In this document: positions 1-7,065 of the stretch, in pieces
Position numbering within the stretch: position 1 is the stretch's first letter
Layout of the letters: every line of letters starts with the position of its first letter
Origin: Alphaproteobacteria bacterium
Lineage (GTDB): Bacteria; Pseudomonadota; Alphaproteobacteria; CALKHQ01
Direction of reading: 5' to 3'
Assembly: GCA_041396705.1 (NCBI GenBank)
Contig: JAWKYB010000006.1
Span: forward strand, 186,001 to 250,000
Length of the DNA stretch: 64,000 bases
The notes under the pieces: model-generated
The model's input: only the letters and a program-made list of their open reading frames with translations
Told to the model about the DNA's origin: nothing
The model's database searches: none
Made by a program: the position numbers and the translations under genes

Positions 1-22
1 CGACGCCGGGTGAAGAAACGAT

Positions 23-50
23 CGGGGCGGCGCTTTGAAGCGCCGCCCCG
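23..50 (-). terminator. Intrinsic-type terminator hairpin
   Basis: A perfect 12-bp inverted repeat (arms 23-34 and 39-50, loop TTGA) lies about 90 bases beyond the stop of the minus-strand lipoprotein gene. Read on the minus strand it is followed by ATCGTTTCTTC, a modest T-rich tail, so it most likely ends that transcript. Confidence 0.65.
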
Positions 51-138
51 ACAGGTTGATTGATGTCTGCCGATCACATGCGCGTCGAGCAGGTGCCGGT
101 GCGAGTGTCGATGCCCTCGGGCTCTAACACGGAGCGCA

Positions 139-594
139 TCAGTAGCCGACGAAATAGAAGCTGTAATGGTTGAAGTTCAGGCTGTCGGATCTGACGCCGT
201 TTCGCTCGGAGCCGTAGAATTCCCTGCGATGGCCGGCCGGATTCACCGAGATGTTGCCGCCCTCCCAGCCGATCGCGCCGGCATGGACCCCGGCCAGGCA
301 TAGCTGCGACGTTGCGTCGTAGATGTTGGTGCCGACCACCGCCAGCGGCATCGAGGACGGCTGGACCGGCCCGCAATGACAGGTGAATACCTGCTCGACA
401 TCCGGGACACCCCAGATCGTCTCGGGGCATTCGAACTGCGCCACCGGCCGGACCGGCCCGTTGCCCGGCCCACCCGGGAAGCCGGTGCCCGGCTGTATCG
501 GCACGCAGCCGACGACGGCCGCGACGGCGCCCAGGGCGGCGGCCCAGTGCAGGATGCTGCGCCGGACCCCGGCATCGAAGATGCTATCGGTCAT
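139..594 (-). CDS. Lipoprotein with LCCL-like domain
   Basis: A 151-residue exported protein. The ATG at 594 was chosen because GGAGAG sits 6-7 bases upstream; a longer in-frame start exists but only adds Arg-rich sequence. Residues about 12-30 form a hydrophobic signal ending in a lipobox with Cys30 (VVGC-VP). After a Gly/Pro linker, residues about 65-145 look like an LCCL domain: the segment CLAGVHAGAIGWEGG, then GS-RNGV, with paired cysteines. LCCL domains are better known from eukaryotic secreted proteins and are thought to bind ligands; the function here is unknown. It is the last of three tandem lipoproteins on this strand and is followed by a hairpin. Confidence 0.7.
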   Translation of the reverse strand: MTDSIFDAGVRRSILHWAAALGAVAAVVGCVPIQPGTGFPGGPGNGPVRPVAQFECPETIWGVPDVEQVFTCHCGPVQPSSMPLAVVGTNIYDATSQLCLAGVHAGAIGWEGGNISVNPAGHRREFYGSERNGVRSDSLNFNHYSFYFVGY

Positions 595-625
595 CCCGGT
601 CTCTCCATTCCGATGCCGTCTCACG

Positions 626-1048
626 CTAGCGGGCACAGTCGACAAAGGTCACCCGCTGGCACGGTTCGCCGCTCTGACCGGTGCAGATCGACCCGTCGCC
701 ATAGCGATAGGTTCCGACATCGATCGGCTGGGATTCCCCCCAAACCGCCACGGTGTAGCCCTGTTCCCTGCAGAACGCGTGGAAGTTCTCGTCGTTATCG
801 CAGTCGCCTGCGGTGTAGCACCCGTCCAGCCAGACCCCGCCGGCCCGCGGGTCGATGAACCTCTGGCGGTCGGGTCCGGCGAACCCGGGCGCACCGCCAC
901 CGGCAGAAGGGGCGCCAGTGGACGGGGTGCCCGGCAGGAAGGGGCCGGGGCCGGCAGCCCGGCCGACCGGCACGCACGCGGCGAGTGCCGTTGCAACCAA
1001 GACAGGCAGAATGAGGCCGGCCAGGCCGGCGCGGTGACGCAAATCCAT
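626..1048 (-). CDS. Small Cys-rich lipoprotein
   Basis: A 140-residue protein starting at the ATG preceded by GGGAGC. The N-terminus is a signal peptide with a lipobox ending at Cys25 (ALAAC-VPVG), followed by a Gly/Pro/Ser-rich linker. The C-terminal half (about residues 75-140) contains six cysteines and acidic and aromatic residues (DGCYTAGDCDNDENF), suggesting a small disulfide-bonded domain in the periplasm or at the cell surface. I do not recognise the domain. The CVPVG sequence after the lipid-modified Cys is shared with both neighbouring lipoproteins, suggesting duplication of at least the export module. There are 31 bases to the downstream gene, so co-transcription is likely. Confidence 0.65.
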   Translation of the reverse strand: MDLRHRAGLAGLILPVLVATALAACVPVGRAAGPGPFLPGTPSTGAPSAGGGAPGFAGPDRQRFIDPRAGGVWLDGCYTAGDCDNDENFHAFCREQGYTVAVWGESQPIDVGTYRYGDGSICTGQSGEPCQRVTFVDCAR

Positions 1049-1250
1049 GGTGTGCTCCCGGTTGGGTGGGCAATGCGGAACGTGGACAGGAAGATCGCCG
1101 CGGTCGGGCACAGAGGAAGCGGCCGGATACAGGTTGCCGTCCATCGGTGTTTGAGCCAGTCGCGCACGGAACGCCAGCAGCAATTCGGTTGCGCATGGGC
1201 AAAAGGGCGATGGCCCGACTCGGGTGGAGGGCCGCGGCGGGCAGACCGGC

Positions 1251-1628
1251 TCAGCGGCCGCCGAGATACTCCGCCGCCACCATCTCGCCGAACGGGAAGC
1301 CGAACTGGCAGGCATCCGCGCCGGTTACGTCGAACACGGTGCGCTGGCTGCCGGAAGGACAGGCCCAGCACTGGCCAAGACCGATATCCCAGAAGCCGGT
1401 CCCGCCGTTGCTGGCGATGCGCTGCTCGCACGCCGGGGTGGCGACCGGCACGGGCACAAATACCTGCTGCGGCGCCGGAGCCGGCTGCGGGTTGCCGCCG
1501 AAGCCGGGACCGGGCTTGAAGCCCTGGCCGACCGGCACGCAGGCGCCGAGCGAAGCCGCAGTCAGAACCGCAATGACCGCAAATCCGCGCCCGCGGCCCA
1601 GACCGTTGCGTACCGCCTTCTCGAACAT
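1251..1628 (-). CDS. Small Cys-containing lipoprotein
   Basis: A 125-residue protein. The ATG at 1628 has a strong GGAGG five bases upstream, which decides it over an in-frame ATG at 1640. It has a basic N-terminus, a hydrophobic segment, and a lipobox with Cys30 (SLGAC-VPVG) followed by a Pro/Gly/Gln linker. The mature domain carries four cysteines (CEQRI, GQCWACPSG, ADACQFG) and several aromatic residues. The family is unrecognised. It is the first gene of the three-lipoprotein run and shares its CVPVG motif with the next two genes; no enzyme motif is visible. Confidence 0.65.
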   Translation of the reverse strand: MFEKAVRNGLGRGRGFAVIAVLTAASLGACVPVGQGFKPGPGFGGNPQPAPAPQQVFVPVPVATPACEQRIASNGGTGFWDIGLGQCWACPSGSQRTVFDVTGADACQFGFPFGEMVAAEYLGGR

Positions 1629-1709
1629 CACAACCTCCATTCGCGTCGACGCCGCGCCTTGCGGTCGTCCGATGTGATGTGAAGGTAAGCGGCGGCGCCT
1701 GCCTGCGTT

Positions 1710-1727
1710 ATGGGGTCGATACCCCAT
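1710..1727. repeat. Short inverted repeat upstream of lipoprotein run
   Basis: Perfect 7-bp arms (ATGGGGT and ACCCCAT) around CGAT lie about 80 bases upstream of the first lipoprotein start. No T-run follows on either strand, so an operator is at least as likely as a terminator for the gene ending at 1860. Confidence 0.3.
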
Positions 1728-1859
1728 TCTGCGGCCCGGCCCTGGGCGTGCGCCTGCCGTCAGCGGCAGATCGGGTCAGGCAAGGCCGTGCCGCGGCCAT
1801 GGCTGTCGGTCCGCAGCGCCGGGCAGCAAGGAAGCCCTGGTCCGCATACCGGTTCGGGC

Positions 1860-2519
1860 TCAGAGCGCCTTGTAGTTGGCCCACTGCTGCGGCTGCGGTG
1901 CGCCGATCTGCACCGCGCCAAAGTTCGCCTCCCAGGGCGGGCAGCATTGTGCGTTGTTGTACCAGAACTGCACATATTCCTGGGTCTCGGGCCGATTGCT
2001 GTTCCGGTAGATCCAGCGCAACTCGGCTCCCGTCACCGTCCGCACCTTGTCCGTCGCGCTGGTCTTGAACTCGTTGTTCGGGTTGTTCGGTTTCGTCGGA
2101 TGCTTCCAGTTCTTCGCCAGAACGCCGGCCAGATCCAGGTCGTCCAGGACGAAATGCAGATGCCGATTGGAGGTCACGCAGAAGTTCAGGCCCGCTTTCG
2201 ATTTTGCGCGGAACAGCGCATTGTTCATCGAGGCCTGATTGTCGTAGGTTATGTTCGGTGCGTTGATATATTTCGGGTGATTCTCCAGGGAATCCAGATA
2301 CGCATTGTTCAGGTCTTGCCGCTCACCGGTGAACTTGTTCGCGACATCATTCCGCGACGTCGACAACTGCTTCATGGTGGTCACCGGCTGTGAAGTGTTT
2401 GCCTTGAAGGCGATGCCCTGGTTGCTGGTGACGTGCTGCTGGAATGCCGTGATGCTCTCCGCGACCCCGAAGATGAAGTCACCCTGGGTGTACGGTCTAT
2501 AAGGCGCCTTGAACGGCAT
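1860..2519 (-). CDS. Orphan protein of atypical composition
   Basis: A 219-residue protein starting at the ATG preceded by GGAGAGACACCC. No signal peptide or membrane segment. It is rich in Asn, Gln, Thr and Lys and its DNA is clearly less GC-rich than its neighbours, a sign of acquisition by transfer. Visible features are a stretch with His and acidic residues (SNRHLHFVLDDLD, near residues 117-129), AELRWIYRN further on, and a Cys-Cys-Pro-Pro near the C-terminus. I do not recognise the family. A secreted effector or toxin-like domain is conceivable from the composition, but nothing here proves it. It stands alone between two unrelated transcription units. Confidence 0.6.
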   Translation of the reverse strand: MPFKAPYRPYTQGDFIFGVAESITAFQQHVTSNQGIAFKANTSQPVTTMKQLSTSRNDVANKFTGERQDLNNAYLDSLENHPKYINAPNITYDNQASMNNALFRAKSKAGLNFCVTSNRHLHFVLDDLDLAGVLAKNWKHPTKPNNPNNEFKTSATDKVRTVTGAELRWIYRNSNRPETQEYVQFWYNNAQCCPPWEANFGAVQIGAPQPQQWANYKAL

Positions 2520-2711
2520 GGGTGTCTCTCCGCGAGAGCCCGGCACACGGCAACAGCGCTGCGGAATTCTGGAGCGCGCCTTGTGCAAGTCCCGCCGGCC
2601 GCGATCTTGCGCGCCGCACCCGCCCTTTGCAACTGACCTGCCGGACACCATCCGGACATCTGCGGCACGGCCGGCCTGCTGGCGGCAGGGCGCCCGGTCA
2701 AGGCGGGCCGT

Positions 2712-3596
2712 TCAGGCCCACCAGTCGCCGCGCTTGCTGGCACGCGCGGCCGAGCGCAGCATCGCCGGGTCGACCGTGCCTTCGTCGTCGATGTCGAGCA
2801 GCCAGCGCATCGCCTGGCTCATGCGGTCGTAGAGGCCGGGGGTCAGGTGGGCGCGCTGCACCAGTTGCTGCGGCAGGTCGCGGCGGGTGTAGGTCAGGTG
2901 CAGCACGCGCCGGCGCGCGCCGCCGACGTTGCGGGTGCCGCCATGCCAGGTGCAGGAGTTGAGCACCAGCACCGACCCGCGCGGCGCGGTGAAGAACACC
3001 TCGCCGGGATAGGGCGCCGCCAGATCGGCCGGCACCCGCGCCGCGTCCTCCGGCGACAGCGGTTGCGGCGTCCAGTCGCCGACGTTGACATAGGGCACGT
3101 TGATCGGCGCCCAGCGGTGGGAGCCGGGCACGGCCCGCGGCGGCCCGTTCTCAAGCGTGATGTCGTCGAAGGCGAAGATCGCGTTCAGCACCCACCAGTC
3201 GTCCGGGCGGTTCTTCGGCACGTCGACGTGGATGTCCTGGTGGCCGCCGCCCTTGTGCGGGTCGCGCAGGTTGGCGCCGTGCACCTTGAACGGGCCGAGC
3301 AGGTGACGGGCGGCCGCCAGCACCGGCGCAATGGCCAGGCAGCGGTCGAAGGCGTCGGTCTTGTTGAAGATGTCGGACACGCGCGAGGCGGTCGGCTCGA
3401 TATGCACCTCGTGGCCGCCGCGCGCACCCTCGGCCGCGCTCAGCCGGTCGAACGCCGCACCCATGCCGTCGCATTCGGCGGGGGTCAGCACCCCCTGGCG
3501 CGCGAAGAATCCGTCCTTGTCGAGCGCGGCCCGCTCCTCCGGCCGCAGATCGGTCGGCCGCACGCCGAGCGCATCCAGCGCGGATTCGATGTCCAT
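2712..3596 (-). CDS. Phytanoyl-CoA dioxygenase (PhyH) family protein
   Basis: A 294-residue Fe(II)/2-oxoglutarate-dependent oxygenase. The start at 3596 is set by GGGGGAGGG upstream. The double-stranded beta-helix metal site is visible: His123 and Asp125 in HQDIHVD, distal His218 in TWHGG, and a 2-oxoglutarate-binding Arg in the following basic stretch. GPPRAVPGSHRW is the usual PhyH signature between them. Such enzymes hydroxylate small metabolites such as acyl-CoAs, compatible solutes or phosphonates; the substrate cannot be read from the sequence. It is followed on the strand by an unrelated lone gene and preceded by dinB. Confidence 0.85.
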   Translation of the reverse strand: MDIESALDALGVRPTDLRPEERAALDKDGFFARQGVLTPAECDGMGAAFDRLSAAEGARGGHEVHIEPTASRVSDIFNKTDAFDRCLAIAPVLAAARHLLGPFKVHGANLRDPHKGGGHQDIHVDVPKNRPDDWWVLNAIFAFDDITLENGPPRAVPGSHRWAPINVPYVNVGDWTPQPLSPEDAARVPADLAAPYPGEVFFTAPRGSVLVLNSCTWHGGTRNVGGARRRVLHLTYTRRDLPQQLVQRAHLTPGLYDRMSQAMRWLLDIDDEGTVDPAMLRSAARASKRGDWWA

Positions 3597-3726
3597 GGCG
3601 CCCTCCCCCGCAACACCCATCCGGTCGATGCCGGATGCTCGCGCCCGTGCCGGCGGCGCACAACCGGCGTGGACGAACGTGTCGCAGGGCCGCTTGGTCG
3701 CAGGGCCGGCGGACGCCGCCGCCGCT

Positions 3727-4242
3727 TTAACCGGCCGGGTCGGGTATCAGCACGCGGTGCATGTCCAGCACCGGCGCATGGGTGCGGTCGATCCGCGTCA
3801 GCATGGCGTGGACCTGGCCGCGGTGGTGGGTCTGGTGGTTGAAGAAATGCGGCACCAGCACGGTCACCGGGTCGTCGAAGCGGCGCCCCTCGTTGTTGAC
3901 GTAGCCGATGGTGCGGTCGAGGAACGCCGGGTCGAGGCCGGCGAAGAAGGCCTCGATCCGCGCATCCTCGGCCTCGCGCGCCGCGCGCAGCTCGGCGAAG
4001 CCGTCGAACGGGACGGCGTCGAGGCCGGTCGACGGCACCGTCGCGCCGGCGAACCGCGCCATCCAGATGCGGTCGCCGACCAGGATGTGGCTGAGGGTGC
4101 CGTGGATCGAGCCGAAGAAGGCGCCGTGGTCCTGCCGGCGCTGGGCGTCGGTCAAGCCGGCGCACACGGCATAGAGCCGCCGGTTGGCGCCCCGGTTGTA
4201 GGCGGCGTGCTGGCGGAACAGGGCGATCAGCCGCTGCGGCAT
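3727..4242 (-). CDS. DinB family metalloprotein
   Basis: A 171-residue four-helix-bundle protein of the DinB/YfiT type. The metal triad is visible as His52 (TLSHILVGD), His136 and His140 (FFNHQTHHRGQVHAML). Relatives include thiol S-transferases that use bacillithiol or mycothiol, but in proteobacteria most members have no known substrate. It starts 11 bases after the stop of the polyprenyl synthase gene, so the two are probably co-transcribed; the shared operon suggests nothing specific about function. The length is normal for the family. Confidence 0.85.
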   Translation of the reverse strand: MPQRLIALFRQHAAYNRGANRRLYAVCAGLTDAQRRQDHGAFFGSIHGTLSHILVGDRIWMARFAGATVPSTGLDAVPFDGFAELRAAREAEDARIEAFFAGLDPAFLDRTIGYVNNEGRRFDDPVTVLVPHFFNHQTHHRGQVHAMLTRIDRTHAPVLDMHRVLIPDPAG

Positions 4243-4253
4243 CGCGGCCGCGC

Positions 4254-5294
4254 TCAGTTCGAGCGGGCGATGCAGAAATCGATCACGGCCGAAAGCTCGC
4301 GCCGGGCCGGCCGCTCGGGGAACATGGCAAGCGCCGTGCGGGCCTGCTCGCCGAACCGGCGCGCCTCCGCCTTGGTGTCCTCCAGCGCGCCGCACTGCTG
4401 CAACAGCGCCATCGCGTGGGCGAGATCGCCGTCGCGCTGGTCCATGTCCTCCAGCGTCCGCTTCCAGAAGGCGCGCTGTTCGGCGGTGGCGTGCTGGATC
4501 GCGAACACCACCGGCAGCGTCATCTTGCCCTCGCGGAAGTCGTCGCCGACCGACTTGCCCAGCAGTTCCTGGCTGGCGGCATAGTCGAGGAAGTCGTCGA
4601 CCATCTGGAACGCCATGCCCAGGTTCATGCCATAGGCGTCGAGCGCGTCGCGTTCCGCCGCCGGCCGGTCCGCCACCACCGCGCCGATCTTCGCCGCCGC
4701 CGCGAACAGGGTGGCGGTCTTCGACCGGACCACGGTCATGTAGTCCTCGACCGAGGTGTCGAGGTTGCTGGCGATGGCCAGCTGGTGGACCTCGCCCTGG
4801 GCGATCACCGCAGAGGCGTTGGACAGGATCTCCAGCACCTCGAGCGAGCCGTCGGCGACCATGAGCTGGAACGCGCGCGTGAACAGATAGTCGCCGACCA
4901 GCACGCTGGCCTGGTTGCCCCAGACCGCATTGGCGGTGTCGAGCCCGCGGCGCAGCTTGCTTTCGTCGACCACGTCGTCGTGCAGCAGCGTGGCGGAATG
5001 GATGAACTCGACGCAGGCGGCCAGCCCCAGGTGCCGCTCGCCGCGATAGCCGCAAAGCTGCGCCGCCGCCAGCGTCAGGATCGGCCGCAGCCGCTTGCCG
5101 CCCGCCGCGATCAGGTGCCCGGCCAGCTGCGGGATCAGCGGCACCGGGTTGTCCATGTTGTCGACGATCAGCTGGTTCACCCGGGCCAGGTCGTCGCCGA
5201 CCAGGGCCAGCAGCCCGTCGAGCGACGGCGGCTTGCCTGTGGCGGGCGGCTCGGCCGGCCGATGCTGCGGGCGGGTCTGTGCTGCCCCGGTCAC
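4254..5294 (-). CDS. Polyprenyl diphosphate synthase
   Basis: A 346-residue trans-isoprenyl diphosphate synthase that adds isopentenyl units to an allylic primer, most likely making the octa- or decaprenyl side chain of ubiquinone. Both aspartate-rich motifs are present: DDVVD at residues 106-110 and DDFLD at 233-237, with the GGKRLRP substrate-binding motif at about 65-71. The GTG at 5294 was chosen over longer in-frame ATGs because GGAG lies just upstream and the length then matches the family. It is divergent from a DUF2007 gene, an arrangement common in alphaproteobacteria, and is followed by dinB. Chain length is inferred, not shown. Confidence 0.9.
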   Translation of the reverse strand: MTGAAQTRPQHRPAEPPATGKPPSLDGLLALVGDDLARVNQLIVDNMDNPVPLIPQLAGHLIAAGGKRLRPILTLAAAQLCGYRGERHLGLAACVEFIHSATLLHDDVVDESKLRRGLDTANAVWGNQASVLVGDYLFTRAFQLMVADGSLEVLEILSNASAVIAQGEVHQLAIASNLDTSVEDYMTVVRSKTATLFAAAAKIGAVVADRPAAERDALDAYGMNLGMAFQMVDDFLDYAASQELLGKSVGDDFREGKMTLPVVFAIQHATAEQRAFWKRTLEDMDQRDGDLAHAMALLQQCGALEDTKAEARRFGEQARTALAMFPERPARRELSAVIDFCIARSN

Positions 5295-5466
5295 GGTGCT
5301 CCAATCCTGGCCAGCGCGGCGGGTCGGCTTGACGGTCCGCGCGCACAGGGAGCAGAGAGAGGTCGGGCGACCGGTCAAGCCGCGCCGCATGCGCATGCCT
5401 GCGCGGCGACGCCTTGCCGCAAGCCACGGTGGTGGCGCGCAGCCGCCTTCACTCGGAACGGGCGGC

Positions 5467-5685
5467 ATGAAGGAACTGCTGCGCAGCTACGATCCCATCG
5501 CGCTGTCCTGGTTCACGGCCGTGCTCGCCGACGCCGGCATCGAAGCCGAGATCTTCGACCAGCAATCCGGCAGCCTGCTCGGCCCCTCTTTCCCATTCGC
5601 GCGCCGGCTGATGGTGCTGGACGAGGACTATCACCCGGCGCTGCGCCTGCTGGAAGAGGCAAGGGCGGCCGGCCACGACCTGTGA
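5467..5685 (+). CDS. DUF2007 domain protein
   Basis: A 72-residue cytoplasmic protein that matches the DUF2007 pattern: MKELLRSYDPIALSWFTAVL, an acidic middle and a C-terminal helix. DUF2007 has been described as a putative signal-transducing domain, but no biochemical role is established. It is divergently transcribed from the polyprenyl synthase gene; the 172-base gap must hold both promoters. Confidence 0.8.
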   Translation: MKELLRSYDPIALSWFTAVLADAGIEAEIFDQQSGSLLGPSFPFARRLMVLDEDYHPALRLLEEARAAGHDL

Positions 5686-5793
5686 CGGCGCGCATGCCCC
5701 GGCGACGTCCGTCACAGTGCCGCATGAACCCAAGCGCTACATTCGGCGACAGAGCCAGAGGGTGCGCTGTGCACCCGGCGACAGGGGGATGTC

Positions 5794-5964
5794 ATGCGGC
5801 TCAGTCACGCCATGCTGATCGCGGGGATGATGACCTCGGTCAGTGCATCGCTCAGCCTGATGGCGGCGTCGCTGCTTCAAGACGACGGCCTTGTCGGCAC
5901 CGTGCAGGGCGAGGCCGCGCCGGCGGTCCAGCCGCAGGACCCCGCGCCGGTCGACGTCGGCTGA
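5794..5964 (+). CDS. Small membrane or exported protein
   Basis: A 56-residue reading frame starting with ATG after a good GGGGGAT ribosome site. Residues 6-29 are hydrophobic and Met/Ser/Ala-rich, and the C-terminal half is Pro/Asp/Val-rich and acidic. It could be a single-pass peptide or a cleaved secreted peptide. There is no recognised family. Coding potential is supported only by the ribosome site and the amphipathic design, so the call is tentative. Confidence 0.45.
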   Translation: MRLSHAMLIAGMMTSVSASLSLMAASLLQDDGLVGTVQGEAAPAVQPQDPAPVDVG

Positions 5965-6096
5965 CCGCGCCCAGGCCGCGCGATGCCCGGTCGGCATCGC
6001 ACCGCCAGCCTGCCGCTATTGGCGCGACGGGCGCCGAATGCCGATATCCGCACTGCGCCCCGGTCGCAGGGGGCGGTCCGGATCAGGAGCGGCAGC

Positions 6097-6273
6097 ATGC
6101 ACCGTCCGCGCGAATCCTTCGCCTTCGAACGCATTGCCCGACGGACGCCGCCGCGGCTCGGCCTGCTGCTGGCGATCGCACTGGTCGGCGCCTGGTTCGG
6201 CCTGATGACCTTCGCCCTGGTGGTGGAACCGATGCGCCACGTGGCGGTGCCGCTGGCGGAACGGGATGCCTGA
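6097..6273 (+). CDS. Small single-pass membrane protein
   Basis: A 58-residue protein with AGGAG eight bases before its ATG. A basic N-terminus (RPRESFAFERIARRTPPR) precedes one hydrophobic helix at residues 21-43 (LGLLLAIALVGAWFGLMTFA), predicting N-in topology with a short C-terminal tail outside. Function unknown. It lies just before the convergent exopolysaccharide operon, which leaves only 21 bases between the two stop codons. Confidence 0.6.
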   Translation: MHRPRESFAFERIARRTPPRLGLLLAIALVGAWFGLMTFALVVEPMRHVAVPLAERDA

Positions 6274-6294
6274 CCGGTTGGTGCCGGCCGCCGG

Positions 6295-7056
6295 CTATTG
6301 ACCCTGCTGCTGGCCCAGCCCGCGCTGCTCGGCGTCGATCGACTGGGTGTAGTAGTAGGTGCGGGTGAATTCCTGCAGCAGGTCGTCCTCCGCCAGCAGG
6401 ATCGCCATCACCTCGCGCAGCGCGTTCTGGCGCCGGGTCACCGCGGCCAGCGCGACCGGGTCCTGCCGTGCGGCGATGAAGATCTGCCCGGCGACCAGCC
6501 GACGGGTGAAATCGGACAGCCGATACCAGAAATACAGCCCCATCTCGACCCGCGTCGGCACCAGGCTGGCCTGCCACGGGCCGGTGACGATCGCCATCGA
6601 CAAAGGGCCGTCGACCGCGGCCACGGTGCCGGCCTGCGCCGCGCCCTGCGCCCGCTCCAGCTCCGTCTTCAGCGCCAGCGCCTGGGTATAGCGCGTCCAG
6701 GCAAAGGGCTGGGTCGGCGACTTGACCAGCGCCGCCCGCGTCGCCGCCATCGCCTCCTCGGCGAGTTGCGGCCGCAGTTCCTGCGCGCGCGGGTCGTCGA
6801 GCGCGGCCAGCGTCAGCAGCAGCTCGCCGAGTTCGGCCTGGGCGCGCGGACCCGGGTCGCGCGCCGCCGCGGCGCGGCGCGTGTCGATGGCTTCGAAGAT
6901 GGCGCCGTAGTTCACCTGCTCGCTGCCGCGGATGCGGCGCAGCGTGTCCTGCGATTCGGCGAGTTCCAGCCCGGCCATGATCCGCGGGCCGGCGACCAGC
7001 GCGATCGCGGCCGCGACCGCGATCACGCAGACCAGGCTCAGGCGCTGCAGGAACAT
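6295..7056 (-). CDS. Membrane-anchored protein of exopolysaccharide locus
   Basis: A 253-residue protein with one N-terminal membrane segment (residues 5-25) and an otherwise Ala/Arg-rich, helical body that is probably periplasmic. It starts nine bases after the Wzc stop and lacks a good ribosome site, so translation is probably coupled to Wzc. The helical repeats resemble a TPR-like array, but I cannot assign a named family. The position makes it an accessory to chain-length control or export of the polysaccharide. The C-terminus ends in a Gln/Gly-rich tail. Confidence 0.65.
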   Translation of the reverse strand: MFLQRLSLVCVIAVAAAIALVAGPRIMAGLELAESQDTLRRIRGSEQVNYGAIFEAIDTRRAAAARDPGPRAQAELGELLLTLAALDDPRAQELRPQLAEEAMAATRAALVKSPTQPFAWTRYTQALALKTELERAQGAAQAGTVAAVDGPLSMAIVTGPWQASLVPTRVEMGLYFWYRLSDFTRRLVAGQIFIAARQDPVALAAVTRRQNALREVMAILLAEDDLLQEFTRTYYYTQSIDAEQRGLGQQQGQ

Positions 7057-7065
7057 GGGGCCACG

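Noticed and set aside
4416..6368. Long plus-strand reading of about 650 residues
   Set aside because: It is antisense to the polyprenyl synthase and neighbours, and its sequence is Arg/Val/Asp/Ala-repetitive without domains, as expected from high-GC shadow frames.
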